NCBI GenBank assembly: GCA_000695325.1
Contig: AVPN01000489.1
Coordinates: 19,681-50,261 of the forward strand
Direction: 5' to 3'
DNA: 30,581 bases
Source of the DNA: Pleurobrachia bachei
Lineage: Eukaryota; Ctenophora; Tentaculata; Cydippida; Pleurobrachiidae
Position 1 is the first letter of the stretch. Every line of letters starts with the position of its first letter. Positions 18,390-28,828 of the stretch are shown here, piece by piece. The position numbers and the translations under genes are program-made. Under the pieces are notes generated by a model. The model had not been told where the DNA came from. It saw only the letters and a list, made by a program, of their open reading frames with translations, and ran no database searches.

Positions 18390-20765
18390 TTATGCAACAT
18401 GAGGATATAACAATGTCTGTATTTGTGCATCTCTCGTTTTAGTATCCGGTTCATCGCCAATGTTTGTAGGTCTAAATTGCGTGCATTGTACCATTGGAAC
18501 CTCTTCCTCTATTATAGTCGGCAGAGCCCGATAAGGCGCTTTGTCCCTTCCATCCCCCTTGGTCTTGGCCATTTGCATATATGTTGGTTCTTCGTTTGAG
18601 TTTGCCATGGGACACGAGGGAATCTTTGTCTCACGCATTTGAGATATAATGCTCTGATTCTCTGTTTGATCGACAGGTGATGCCTCCATTCTCTCACGGG
18701 CCACAAGTTGTGATAACACTTGGGTTAGATTAGTGACATGCCCGGTTCCGTATCTTGATTTGAGGCATTGCATTGCTATGAACACTATAACGCTCAATAT
18801 TGTAACTCCTAGTGATACCCACGCCAGAGTTCTGAAGAACGAGTGCTTGGACGTGTTGAGTCCCAAGTACCCAACCTCATAGTCAGACATGGTTAAGCCT
18901 AATGTTTCATTCAGGATGTTCGATAACCTTGTAATGTTGTCCCTGGACCTGATCATTTGTGAGTCCTTGAGCCACTGTTTCAGATTGTGCTCTGTTTGGG
19001 GTGATTTCCAGCTAAGTACTGTTGCCGATTCATTTGCCGTTGGTGAGTACATAACCATTCTGGTTGCTTGGACGTGTTTGTACCTTTCCCACTCCAGGAA
19101 GTATGTCGTTTTTCCCTTTTGACTCACAATGCTTAGATGAACACTTTCATCTACAGGCATCGCTGTAACCTCATCTTGGCTAAATAATAAAGCCCCTCCT
19201 TTAGTAAAAAGCATCTTTGTTTTGCATTCAACTGGGATTAGGTTGCAACCTGTCATACCTTGTCGTTCTTCAAAGCATGCCCATGGTGCTTTAAAGGGTG
19301 AGAATCGGTCCTCCATGCGTTGCGAACAGTATATAACTTCATCTTTCTCGAGGCAGTCAGTAACCCGCACAGTTTTTACGGTCCCGTCCTCTATAATAAC
19401 CAAATCTGGTGCCTCCACCATGAAGCATTGTGTTTCTGCTTCCCCTCGGGCAATGGGGACTGTCTTGGGGACATAAGTCCTAAATAAACTGCCTTCTACC
19501 AATCTCGGAGCTACTAATACGTAGTGCATAAGCATGCCCTTTTCTCCGTTTGTCACCCCTACCAGCATTAAGTCTGCCACCCTGAAAAGGAGTTCAGGTC
19601 GCCCTTGATATAGTGTTCCTTTAAATGAGGGGTTATTGTTTACGACCATCTGTAGATCGCTCAAGGTGAGAGTCGTCGCAACTGGGGTGACCAGTTTCCC
19701 ATGCCGAGCTCCATAGAATAAGGTTTCCAATTTCTGTTCGTATCTTTTGTCCGTTTGTACCTGCATCAAGACCGATGCGACAGAAATTATGTCACACCTT
19801 AACGTGTTCATCGAGTTGTAAACTTGTTCTATCTCTCCGTCCATAATTTTAAGAATCTCTTGGTCGAATTTTCTTAGATTTGTGAACTCATTTATGGAGT
19901 CTGTTGCGAAATTCTCAAATGCACCTTTCAGTGCCCTTACATGGTCACGAACTTTTTTGTTATCCGACGGACTCTTGAGAATTTGATAAAACCAATTGAC
20001 GATGGGGACTTGGTCGAGGAAGTCAAAGTCCGACCAGCCCAGTCTTTTTCTGCGGCTGCTTTTGTTGTCAGCTTGGTTTGAGGCCGAGTCCCACGCTATG
20101 TCGAATGCTAGTTTTAAGTCTTCGAATCTTCTCAAGTGGGCTGTTTCGATCTTGGCTCGTGAAGCCACTAGTTCTTTTACTAAAACATCGAACAGAGGGT
20201 TACTGTCTCCCCCGCAGGCTGTGTGGCGGGATATGCTCATTTTTTCTAAAAGGCAGTCTATCGTACTTGTTGCGGAATTGCTGCTATCCATCCTCGTTTC
20301 GGGATGGTAATAGTTTTTGTTTTGTATCGTGCATTCGCCAGCCGCAGTGTCGTATGTTATGACCTGGCATATGGGGTTCTGTAAGCACTCTGAGAAACAC
20401 ATTTGTACAGTCTCTCTCTTGAAAATTCCAAGTACAGACGGTGTTAGTACTTTCATTTTGGGAATCCAACACTCTGAAGTCACGGGTGGTAAGTGACCAT
20501 CCAACCATTCAATGTTTGGAGCGCAATCAACTTTGCACGGTCGTTCAGGTAATTTCGGCTTTTTAAGATTAAAGAAAATTGATTGTGCCAAGCTGGTTTC
20601 GGAGGTCGCTAGAATTTTACCCGGCAAGAGCGCTACACCTAAATCTTCCTGTATCACTGGTCCCGCGGTGATTGATAGTTCCCTACTGGTATCAAATTGT
20701 GTTTCTTTTCTGAGCGTCCAAGCGGTCCTTGTGACTATGATCAACAAACATAGTAATCTCATCAT
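18390..20765 (-). CDS. env: Env-like glycoprotein frame of the Gypsy element (791 aa)
   Basis: The frame encodes an N-terminal signal peptide and a cysteine-rich segment at about residues 80-171 whose spacing (MCFSECLQNPIC, then GEC and DC) resembles a PAN/apple-type module. A furin-like RRKR lies near residue 240, followed by a helical region, then a membrane segment at about residues 645-667 (VSLGVTILSVIVFIA) and a cytoplasmic tail of about 120 residues. This is the order surface unit, cleavage site, membrane unit, tail seen in env-bearing LTR elements. In known families env is made from a spliced RNA. It looks whole. The 395-bp stretch at 20766-21160 and the 369-bp stretch at 18021-18389 hold no other recognised part. 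Confidence 0.85.
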   Translation of the reverse strand: MMRLLCLLIIVTRTAWTLRKETQFDTSRELSITAGPVIQEDLGVALLPGKILATSETSLAQSIFFNLKKPKLPERPCKVDCAPNIEWLDGHLPPVTSECWIPKMKVLTPSVLGIFKRETVQMCFSECLQNPICQVITYDTAAGECTIQNKNYYHPETRMDSSNSATSTIDCLLEKMSISRHTACGGDSNPLFDVLVKELVASRAKIETAHLRRFEDLKLAFDIAWDSASNQADNKSSRRKRLGWSDFDFLDQVPIVNWFYQILKSPSDNKKVRDHVRALKGAFENFATDSINEFTNLRKFDQEILKIMDGEIEQVYNSMNTLRCDIISVASVLMQVQTDKRYEQKLETLFYGARHGKLVTPVATTLTLSDLQMVVNNNPSFKGTLYQGRPELLFRVADLMLVGVTNGEKGMLMHYVLVAPRLVEGSLFRTYVPKTVPIARGEAETQCFMVEAPDLVIIEDGTVKTVRVTDCLEKDEVIYCSQRMEDRFSPFKAPWACFEERQGMTGCNLIPVECKTKMLFTKGGALLFSQDEVTAMPVDESVHLSIVSQKGKTTYFLEWERYKHVQATRMVMYSPTANESATVLSWKSPQTEHNLKQWLKDSQMIRSRDNITRLSNILNETLGLTMSDYEVGYLGLNTSKHSFFRTLAWVSLGVTILSVIVFIAMQCLKSRYGTGHVTNLTQVLSQLVARERMEASPVDQTENQSIISQMRETKIPSCPMANSNEEPTYMQMAKTKGDGRDKAPYRALPTIIEEEVPMVQCTQFRPTNIGDEPDTKTRDAQIQTLLYPHVA

Positions 20766-21160
20766 ACTACTTCACCTATATATAGAAATGAGAGGGAGGT
20801 TATATCTGGGGGAAACATAGGGTTAATTGTAACCATACACCCACTTAATTACCCCAGAGAGAGCACCAAAAGGAGAAGTGGGGCCTAGTACCCCCTCCAG
20901 GATAAATGTATAGCCCAATTTACCCCTAGCCCCCTATGTCCTGTTCGAATAATACACACTATATGACTGATAAACTGTAGTCATTTCAATTCTTACTTTT
21001 CACAATTTCCAAACCTCGAACAGGACCATGGCCATATAATTCATAGTCTCATTGGGAAAACTCCTCCAATCACATTCAGAGTGGGAAATCACCTCCACCT
21101 CACACTAGGTAGTGTCCTTTGAAGCTTGCAACATCTACCTCCTCCCTCCTCATTGTATAA

Positions 21161-24100
21161 TCACGCTTGGTATTTATCAGGTGGTTGTATGTTCCCTCGT
21201 AGATTATAATGACCGCCACCTCGTGGTTGCAATTCCTCGTCATCGTATTCCATGTCATCGACTGCACTCAGAAATGATTCCTCTCCTGGAGCATTTGGCT
21301 CTACGTCATCTGGAGGATCCTGATCCTCATTATCAGTCCCGTCAGGTGTCTTCGGTTCTCCGTCTATCTCGGGATTACAGGTGTTGTCAATCTCTGTAAG
21401 GGTCACATGTTCATCGGTTAGATAGAGTAATTCCTCTAATCCCTCATATTCATCTTCAGCTTCTGCAGTAGTGACCTCTACATTAGGTGAGTTCCCACAA
21501 GGGTTGGTACCCTTTTCCAGTTCCTTAGCATCCCTGGCACCAGCTGGGACCCTTAACGTTTTGGGTATTTTCCGCAGCGAATCGAAATGAGTAACGATTA
21601 TTTTCCCTGTTTCATCATTCTTTAATTGGTAGGTCCAGTCGGATAAGACCTTTTCGACCGTCCATGGACCAGAGAATCGGGTGCGGAACTTGCGGTAGTC
21701 AGTTATAGTGGGTGGAAGAGGTTTCCACACAAGGACCTTGTCCAAAACCTTGTAGACCGTATGAAAACCACGCTTTTTGTCGTACGCTAGTTTCTGTCGT
21801 TTTAATGCAGATCTCCCATTGGTTCTAACCAGATCAAATGTATATCTGATGTCCTCTCTCAGTTTAGAGAGCAAATGTGCGCCTGTCTCATAATAGGCCG
21901 TGGTGGTTGTGTCAAACACCAGATCATATGGTGCCCTCAATTGTCTGCCAAAGTATAACTGGTGAGGCGAAAAACGAGTAGACGCGTTTACTGAGCTGTT
22001 AAGGGCAAACACAGCATAGCTCAGTTTCTCAACCCATGTTTGTGGGGAATCACCAACCAGTTTCTTTACGATAACAACGATGGTTTTGTTTAAATTTTCC
22101 ACCACTCCGTTGCCTCTTGGGTGATAACTTGTAGTGGCAGTTTTCTTCACACCCAGGAGTCGATACAATTCCACTATGATTGTTGCGACCTGGAGGTTAG
22201 CGCCTCGGTCACTGTGAATGCACTCAGGTACTCCATAGATAGTGACCCAGCTAGTTAACAAACATTTGGCTATCTGTGTTGCAGTAGCGTTCGGCAACGG
22301 TTTTGCCTGACACAGCCTTGTGAATTTATCTGTCATACAGAACACCCATTTCATGTGTCCTCCCCTAATTGGTCCTACCAAGTCAATACAAAGGATTTGG
22401 TTCGGCCTTTTAGCCAGAAATGGCTTAAGTGGTGCAGCGGGGTTTTTTCGATATACCTCATTGTGTGGGAAACATATGGCACAGGTGGCACAATACATCT
22501 TGACGGCCATTGTCATTCCTTCGAAATAATACTTTTCCCTGACCCGCATTAAAGTTTTCTTCGGTCCCAAATGACCCGCACTCTCATTATCGTGGTGAGA
22601 GGCGATGAGGGAAGTTCTCTCAGCCTGAGGAACGAAAATTAGTTCCCTATACTTTTTCGAATTTGTCGAGAAGTATTTATAGCAAAGTAAGCCCTCTTGG
22701 CTAATGCATAGGTGGGGGAACAACATCCATAATTTTAGGAGAGATTCCGAAAAGGTGGCAATAGTGGTCTCGTCTTCTTCACGCTTTCCCCCTTTGATCC
22801 AATCAATAGCCGTGGTGATCTCTATCTCTTTGTTTTGTGCCTCGGCTAAATGGGCACTAAAGTTTGCTCTTAATGGGAGCTCGAAGGTTCCCGTTCTCAA
22901 CTCATTAGCCTTGGTTGCCGCATCTGAATTGTTTGTATCTCCGCATGTGATGATTTTGACATTATCATCAAACTCGACTGTTCTACATGAGATTTCTCTC
23001 TTTACCTCAGCACCACTATCAGTAACGTTTGGTGTAGTACTTTCCCACCAGGAGAATAGTTCATCGGAAACTTGGGGTATTCGTGACAGGCAATCCGGTA
23101 CCTGCATTAGAGCACCTGCTTTGTACTTTAAGTCAAAAGTGTAGTCACTTAGGTCCATTATCCACCTGGTCATAATGGCCTCATTTGTTTTTCGTAAGAA
23201 TCCACTATCTGTCAATGCTTTCATGTCAACAAAAGCTGTAAACTTTGCCCCGAGGAGATAGTACCTCCACTGCTTTGTTATATGAAACCATAAGGCGTAA
23301 AACTCACGTTTATAAGATGGCCAATTTCGCTCTGTGGGGTTCAGTATGCGTGAGCTATAGGCAATGGGACAAAATTTCTTACCCTCCATGTGTCCGATGG
23401 TTCCCCCTATTCCTTTTAGGGAGGCATCCGTAAATACAAATAATTCCTTCTCGGTTGATGGGTATACAAGGATGGGCGGACTAGTAAGAGCTCTATTGAG
23501 GAGTGTGATACTCTCCTTTGCCTCTTCCGTGAGTGTAAATTTTTCCGATTGTTTTAGGCAGTCTGTAAGACCTTTTGCTTTTCCGGCGAAATCTGATACA
23601 TGTGTGCGGAACCATGAATAGCAGCCTAATAAGCTCCTAACTTGTTTCAGCGTTTTAGGTAAGGCCATGTTTCTTATGGCACTGATTTTGTCTGAGTCAG
23701 CCTCCATGCCTTGTGGTGTCAAATACACACCACAGTATTTAATCCTTTTCTGGAAAAGTGTGCATTTACGAGGGCTTAGCCGTAACCTGGAAGTGCGTAT
23801 TCTTCCGAAAACAACCCTCAAATGCTCGAGCATGTTGTCCGTAGTCACAGCCGGACAAAGTATGTCATCAATGAACGCAGCGGCAACACTGGGAGGGACC
23901 CCAGCCAGCACACGGTCCAGTAAATTTTGGAATGTTCCCGGACTACCACTCAAGCCTAGTGGCATGGACCTGTATTGGAAGAACCCAACACCGCTTATAC
24001 TAAATGCAGTATAGTGCCTATGTTCAGGCTTTAATGGGACTTGTAAGAAAGCATCCCCCAGATCTAAGGAGGAAAACCAATTTGCTCCCGCACACCCTGC

Positions 24101-25231
24101 TGTTATGGTATTTAATGCAGGGACTGTACAGTAACTTCGAACAGTGATAGAATTTAGAACTCTGTAATCGAGTACTATCCGTACTTTGCCCGGTCCTTTC
24201 CGGAGCACAATAGCAGGTGAATTATAACTGCTCTCGGAGTGTTCGATTATGCCCGCTTGTAATAGCGATTCAAGTTCTTTGATACAATCTTCCCTGAGGT
24301 GTAAGGGAACTCTTCGGTAGGGCAGCCGGACCGGTACCTCAGATGTAAGGTTTATTTCATGTTGAGCCACGTTTGTCCACTGTAATTCCTGGCGCCCTAA
24401 TGCGAATACATCTGCGAATTCAGTGAGTAGATCCTTTACCTGCCCTTTTACCTCATCATCAACTAGTGTGTTTTCCTCTATCCCGACGGCACTTATTATC
24501 TCGTTTACCCTCTCTGGATTAAAATCGTCCGTGGTACCATTGGTCTCTTTTGTTCCGACCTGAGTGCAGTAAATTGCAGGTTTGCATATTCCTAACTCAT
24601 ACCCTTTTGGTAGCTCTAATTGGGCGTGTTCGATTTTGAATGAACATGGTAGGTACCCTTGTCCGTTTTCGGGGCTAATGGGTGTACTATCCCCCGGATT
24701 AAGACCGAATAAACACATTACAGACTCCCCTATTGTGGCATAGTATGTACTATAATCAGGGTAATTTTCTGCTGTAAATCCTTCCAGTGTATAAGGGATA
24801 CTCTCACTCGTGTGCGAGAGAATGGTATCTTCTGCAACGTACATTTTCAGAGCATTTCTCTCTCTCCCTTTTGGTAACCTCACTGTGAGAGGTATTTCTT
24901 TCCCGCCTGTGTGCAGGTAACCACTCTCCAAATCAACAATACATCCATGTTCGACTAGTAAGGGTTGACCAATAATTAATTGTTCCTTAATATCCGCAAC
25001 GACGAAATCCGCGGTCAACTCATGTGATCCCAGACCGATTGTCATTCGATCAAACCGTCCCGCACAACTCACTGGGGTGCCAGATACACCCACTAATTCC
25101 CATCCACATGGATCCATGTCTGCCACCAGTAGGGCCCTGTTGACTAGATCTGTAGATATTATGTTTACACAAGCACCTGTATCTACTAATGCATCTAATA
25201 CATGTTTCCCAACATTTACCGAAACAAACAC
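21161..25231 (-). CDS. pol: Pol polyprotein of the Gypsy element
   Basis: An open frame of about 1356 residues has the Ty3/Gypsy order. First comes an aspartic protease with VDTGA near the N-terminus. Next is reverse transcriptase (PYRRVP, MPLGLSGSPGTFQ, catalytic FIDDIL), then RNase H (FTDASLKGIGG). Integrase follows, with an HHCC zinc module (CATCAIC), the catalytic core (CIDLVGP, HSDRGAN, then Glu in GVVENLNK) and a GPY/F-like C-terminal part (FSGPWTVEKV). The acidic C-terminus is unassigned. It looks whole. The exact N-terminus and the way pol is made relative to gag are not resolved. Confidence 0.95.
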   Translation of the reverse strand: MFVSVNVGKHVLDALVDTGACVNIISTDLVNRALLVADMDPCGWELVGVSGTPVSCAGRFDRMTIGLGSHELTADFVVADIKEQLIIGQPLLVEHGCIVDLESGYLHTGGKEIPLTVRLPKGRERNALKMYVAEDTILSHTSESIPYTLEGFTAENYPDYSTYYATIGESVMCLFGLNPGDSTPISPENGQGYLPCSFKIEHAQLELPKGYELGICKPAIYCTQVGTKETNGTTDDFNPERVNEIISAVGIEENTLVDDEVKGQVKDLLTEFADVFALGRQELQWTNVAQHEINLTSEVPVRLPYRRVPLHLREDCIKELESLLQAGIIEHSESSYNSPAIVLRKGPGKVRIVLDYRVLNSITVRSYCTVPALNTITAGCAGANWFSSLDLGDAFLQVPLKPEHRHYTAFSISGVGFFQYRSMPLGLSGSPGTFQNLLDRVLAGVPPSVAAAFIDDILCPAVTTDNMLEHLRVVFGRIRTSRLRLSPRKCTLFQKRIKYCGVYLTPQGMEADSDKISAIRNMALPKTLKQVRSLLGCYSWFRTHVSDFAGKAKGLTDCLKQSEKFTLTEEAKESITLLNRALTSPPILVYPSTEKELFVFTDASLKGIGGTIGHMEGKKFCPIAYSSRILNPTERNWPSYKREFYALWFHITKQWRYYLLGAKFTAFVDMKALTDSGFLRKTNEAIMTRWIMDLSDYTFDLKYKAGALMQVPDCLSRIPQVSDELFSWWESTTPNVTDSGAEVKREISCRTVEFDDNVKIITCGDTNNSDAATKANELRTGTFELPLRANFSAHLAEAQNKEIEITTAIDWIKGGKREEDETTIATFSESLLKLWMLFPHLCISQEGLLCYKYFSTNSKKYRELIFVPQAERTSLIASHHDNESAGHLGPKKTLMRVREKYYFEGMTMAVKMYCATCAICFPHNEVYRKNPAAPLKPFLAKRPNQILCIDLVGPIRGGHMKWVFCMTDKFTRLCQAKPLPNATATQIAKCLLTSWVTIYGVPECIHSDRGANLQVATIIVELYRLLGVKKTATTSYHPRGNGVVENLNKTIVVIVKKLVGDSPQTWVEKLSYAVFALNSSVNASTRFSPHQLYFGRQLRAPYDLVFDTTTTAYYETGAHLLSKLREDIRYTFDLVRTNGRSALKRQKLAYDKKRGFHTVYKVLDKVLVWKPLPPTITDYRKFRTRFSGPWTVEKVLSDWTYQLKNDETGKIIVTHFDSLRKIPKTLRVPAGARDAKELEKGTNPCGNSPNVEVTTAEAEDEYEGLEELLYLTDEHVTLTEIDNTCNPEIDGEPKTPDGTDNEDQDPPDDVEPNAPGEESFLSAVDDMEYDDEELQPRGGGHYNLRGNIQPPDKYQA

Positions 25232-25323
25232 CCCCGGTGCACTGGGTTTTGTTACCCGGCTGACTGGTTTTTCAGCCTCAATCCCGTGATTGGTATTGGC
25301 CCCCTCTCTGTTAGAGGGCGCTC

Positions 25324-26583
25324 CTAGTTTAAAGAAATCAGGGTATTTTCTCTACCTTCACTTGGGCTGATTGTGTTATTTTGTGCTACATTGTTATTCT
25401 GACCTGTAGATCCGTTTGGGGTGGAGCCCTGTTCACCAATCAAATTTACCCCCCGTTGCTGATTCCAGCCTGTATTGCGACTCGTTCCCGGAGCATAGTT
25501 GTCAGGGTAATTATCAAACCCCAGTGTTCTAGGTGCAGGTCGCGTGAAATTGTTTCGCCCATTACCCCAATTGTTGTGCCTTCTCTGTTGGGCTTGTCCG
25601 GCCCTTCCAGAGGAGTGATTTCCTCTACCCCTACTATTGTAGGATCTACATTCCCTTCTAAGGTGACCCAAGTAACCACAGTGCCAGCAAGCTCTATCTG
25701 GCTCAGCCCTAGTATCGTTCCTGTTATTTTGAGATTGGTAATTGGAGCGGTTTCGCCCTCCATACTGGTGGTACCCAGTATACTGCCTATCTGGTTCGCG
25801 TTGTGCATCGTCACCACCCCTATGGTTCGCGCTACTATTACCCATGTATTCCCTGTCCTGGGAGAACCCAGCCCTGAGCACAGAAACCTCGACATTATCT
25901 TCTTTCATCCGAATTTTCTCTCGGGCTTGGTGTGAGATATCAAGCATGATTGCCTCCTCGAGTAGTTCCTCGAATGACATTTTTGTAATGCCCCGGATTA
26001 GTTGTATACCGACCTCATCATTCCTAATTCCTGCGGCCAATGCATCTTTCATGGCTGATTCTCGGTTAGATACCGAGTGGGAGTTTATATTCGGAAACCC
26101 AATGTTAGCAAGGTCTCTCAAGCGCTCCCCAAACTCATGCACCGATTCCCCCACCATTTGTTTGATGTTCCTGATGTTGAACCGTGCATTTAACTCATTA
26201 TACCTGGAGCTGTCCTCCAATAATTTTACCACCCCCTTCTTGTAAGTTTCCCAAGACGTTTTGTCCAATCCCGCCGCGTTTCTAACTCTTTCTTGTGATT
26301 TTGGGTCAAGGTATGTTACAAAGCCATTAATGACTGCGGCTTCGCTTAGTCCCATTGGCTCAATGTAGGATTCATACCCATGTACGAATTGCCTCAATGT
26401 AGTTGTGCCAGGTGTGTACACGGGGGGTTTTCTCATACCTGCAGTTAATAGCCTTAGTTCTCTCTCATCTCTCCCTACCACTGCTCTTTGCATTTTCAGC
26501 AGAGTTTTGATCCCATGTTTGGTTTCTTCCGGTAAACCCTGTAAATTTTCCCGATTCAGTAATTCATCCAGCTTTTGATCCAA
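25324..26583 (-). CDS. gag: Gag polyprotein of the Gypsy element
   Basis: A frame of about 419 residues directly follows the primer-site region. The N-terminal and middle parts are helical, capsid-like sequence (FVHGYESYIEPMG, MVGESVHEFGERLRDLAN), followed by a basic Asn/Arg/Gly-rich region. A single CCHC zinc knuckle (CWHCGYLGHLRREC) lies near residues 299-312, the usual nucleocapsid signature of Gypsy elements. The start codon is uncertain. A partial copy lies at 15876-16740. Confidence 0.92.
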   Translation of the reverse strand: MDQKLDELLNRENLQGLPEETKHGIKTLLKMQRAVVGRDERELRLLTAGMRKPPVYTPGTTTLRQFVHGYESYIEPMGLSEAAVINGFVTYLDPKSQERVRNAAGLDKTSWETYKKGVVKLLEDSSRYNELNARFNIRNIKQMVGESVHEFGERLRDLANIGFPNINSHSVSNRESAMKDALAAGIRNDEVGIQLIRGITKMSFEELLEEAIMLDISHQAREKIRMKEDNVEVSVLRAGFSQDREYMGNSSANHRGGDDAQREPDRQYTGYHQYGGRNRSNYQSQNNRNDTRAEPDRACWHCGYLGHLRRECRSYNSRGRGNHSSGRAGQAQQRRHNNWGNGRNNFTRPAPRTLGFDNYPDNYAPGTSRNTGWNQQRGVNLIGEQGSTPNGSTGQNNNVAQNNTISPSEGRENTLISLN

Positions 26584-26614
26584 AGCTACTTGCTCATCAG
26601 AACCCAGTGTGGTT

Positions 26615-26636
26615 CGTGATCCTGGTTACAGCACCA
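26615..26636 (-). other. Primer-binding site candidate
   Basis: On the minus strand TGGTGCTGTAACCAGG starts two bases after the 5' LTR end. The TGG start and position fit a tRNA-primed site; I could not match it to a specific tRNA. Confidence 0.6.
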
Positions 26637-26638
26637 TT

Positions 26639-27244
26639 TGCAGGACCCTGTGCCTGTACGTTTGTTAAATCTCCCAGCAATGGGAAGATAGGGCTGTCTG
26701 CCCTTTCCGTGGTTTGAGTGTTACCATCGGCTGTGATTGTCATTGTCTAGGAAATGCTAATAAACAAGGTTATACTGGTTGGAATATAATTAAACAAACA
26801 CGGTAAATTACAGTTCTGCTCTAAAGCACAGTTCTGCTCTAAAGATGCTAGTCCACAAAGCGAGTTCCAAAGATGTCAGGGGGATTCTCCTCTACAGTCC
26901 AGTATAAGTACTCAGACAATTGGTGCCACTAAGTCCTCTGACGTGATACACCGCCAACCATCCGTAATTTGGTTTTAATCATTCGGCGTTGATCTCTGGC
27001 GCAGGAACAGAGAACAGGCTTATCTCTCCAATTGTCCTCCCTGGTTGTAGCACCAATCTGTTCAGACTATCATCTCAGGAGTTTCAGCACGAGCATCCCC
27101 GTAATTCTGGTAATTCAGGAGCTAGGGCCGGTACTTAAAACATGATTACTAGGGGAGGGTCCTTGATACTACTTTCCGCACTCCCGCAATAATATAATAA
27201 CATAACATAACACTCATAGGGAGCACATATTTGTGGCTCCCGCA
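26639..27244 (-). repeat. 5' LTR of the Gypsy element
   Basis: 606 bp, TGCAGG...CCCGCA in plus orientation, identical by eye to 16741-17346. The right flank begins TCACTTTG. Between it and the first VWD exon (27245-27588) I see only AT-rich sequence with ATA/AATA runs near 27540-27570. Confidence 0.95.
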
Positions 27245-27588
27245 TCACTTTGCGGTAAATTATTTGCTTTTCTCCGGAATATCATACTGATCCCAATAAG
27301 CTAAAACTAGAAGTGAGCTGTCTGTAATTCCTGCTCAGAGTTTTTCATATAGAATCCAGACGCATTTTGCATCAGGAGCTATTGGGAAAGAGTTTACCAA
27401 TATATTAGCTTACATAGCTTGAATATTAAAGAAGTTGGTGGCCGGGCCACAAATTCAATAATCATTGCTATGCGATCGTTTGTTTTTGCTGGGGGCGTGG
27501 GACATTAGATAAGCATAAAATAACACTACTATTGCATCCCATAAAATAATAATAACAATAATATAATATCCCTCACTCCCTACTACAG

Positions 27589-28828
27589 ATAGGACGCGGG
27601 TGGTATGTGAACCTGGCAGGAAGGTCCCACTTCACCATGGTTGAGATGGAAGAGAGGGTATATGAGGACATTGATCTCAGATTGTACATGAACGGAACCC
27701 ATATTCACGCAGAGTTGTCCACCTTTAAACTGGTCTGGGATGGTGTTAGTACCACTCATTTAGTGCTACAGGAGGGGTGAGTGATGCAAATAGATAGTTG
27801 ACTGATTTACTGGAGGGGAACAGTCGTGACTGAACCTCAGGTTCTGGTCTATTTACCCCTTCGTCTAATATTGTCAAAAGTGAAATTTAGGTATATCTCT
27901 ATAGCTCCAATTCTAATTCGCAGGTCGAAGGACACTCCAACGTGTGGGTTGTGTGGAACTAACATTGGAGCGAACAGTGAGAAGAGCAGTATGTTGGGAC
28001 AGAGTGATGCCCTCCGAATGGTGGTGGACAGCAGATTGGAACATTATGATTCTTGTCCTCCTAGCTACCTACAGGTAGGATTATCCCTAACCGTACCTAA
28101 TGCTGTAACATTCGTACTTGGTAACCCGCCACTTTTACAAACAAAGGTGTGGGCGGGCGGGGGATTAGGGGAGGGGGTCACGATATCGCCTTTTCCATTA
28201 AAGGCCTTGCTACCTTTGGAACCGCGAGCCATCATTATCGACCGCCGATTCTTACAAGAGACCGGTTCATAACAAAAGTCCGGCTCTAATCCGAAACAAT
28301 GCAACAAGGAATATTTTGATTTTTCGCTGACTCTCAACATAACCCATTTCCTTCCCTCTTTCAGACGTACCAGTGCAGCGCAGAAAGCAGATCTCAGGCT
28401 ACTGAAATGTGCAAGGATATCTTTAGCTGTCCCTCCTTCGAGATGTGTGGGCAGGTGGTAGATATTGACTGGTACATGTCAACCTGCATCCAGGTAACTG
28501 CATACAGGGGGACAAATGATATAGAGCTGGTGTGGTTCTTTTGCATTGCAACCATTTGGGGAAATGGTTGTGCCTGAAACTCAGTCGCGGGTATTCAGCA
28601 TTTACCCCTGTGACCTTGTAGGTCTGAGGGGTAAATAGCCGTGACCTGAACCTGAGGCCATATATTCTAAGCTGACCCTCTCTAACTCCCTCTCTCTCTG
28701 TTTAGGATTCGTGTTCCCGGGAGTACCTCAGCGCCTACCCCTCTCCATGCCGTGCCACTGCAGCCTTCAACGAGATGTGTCATGTGGCCGGGATAGATAC
28801 AACCACCTGCATTCACCCGGAGTGCAGT
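27589..28828 (+). CDS. VWD-C8 domain protein, four internal exons
   Basis: Four plus-strand exons join in phase: 27589-27776, 27924-28074, 28365-28493 and 28706-28828. The first encodes the beta-rich part of a von Willebrand type D domain (DIDLRLYMNGTHIHAEL, KLVWDG). The second has its conserved end TCGLCGTNIGANSE. Exons 2-4 then give a cysteine-rich C8 module: SFEMCGQVVDIDWYMSTC, then DSC, then AFNEMCHVAGI. VWD-C8 units occur in large secreted or surface proteins such as mucins, zonadhesin and SCO-spondin, where they mediate assembly or adhesion. No upstream exon is visible before the retroelement. A possible 28-codon terminal exon at 28879-28962 would need a 50-bp intron and is doubtful. 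The gene is therefore incomplete in this window. Confidence 0.85.
28549..28570. repeat. Perfect hairpin, 9-bp stem
   Basis: CAACCATTT, GGGG loop, AAATGGTTG lies in the third VWD-C8 intron. Just downstream, TTTACCCC and GGGGTAAA form another inverted pair, and a related GTGACTGAACCTCAGG motif occurs at about 27825-27841. Confidence 0.6.

Larger units (their letters stand above)
16741..27244 (-). mobile_element. Env-bearing Ty3/Gypsy LTR retrotransposon, looks whole
   Basis: A 10.5-kb element lies on the minus strand. The 5' LTR (26639-27244) and 3' LTR (16741-17346) are each 606 bp, TG...CA, and identical by eye with no length difference. Between them come gag, pol (protease, reverse transcriptase, RNase H, integrase), an env-like frame and a short accessory frame. 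A purine tract lies before the 3' LTR and a TGG-type primer site after the 5' LTR. The major frames are open and I see no obvious breaks, so the insertion is very recent. No matching target repeat can be assigned, because the left LTR is shared with the partial gag piece. Confidence 0.95.

Noticed and set aside
22704-24014. Plus-strand open frames within pol
   Set aside because: They are antisense shadows of the pol frame without their own domains.
28065-28340. Minus-strand 91-residue open frame
   Set aside because: It overlaps a VWD-C8 exon and intron antisense, with no splice or domain support.
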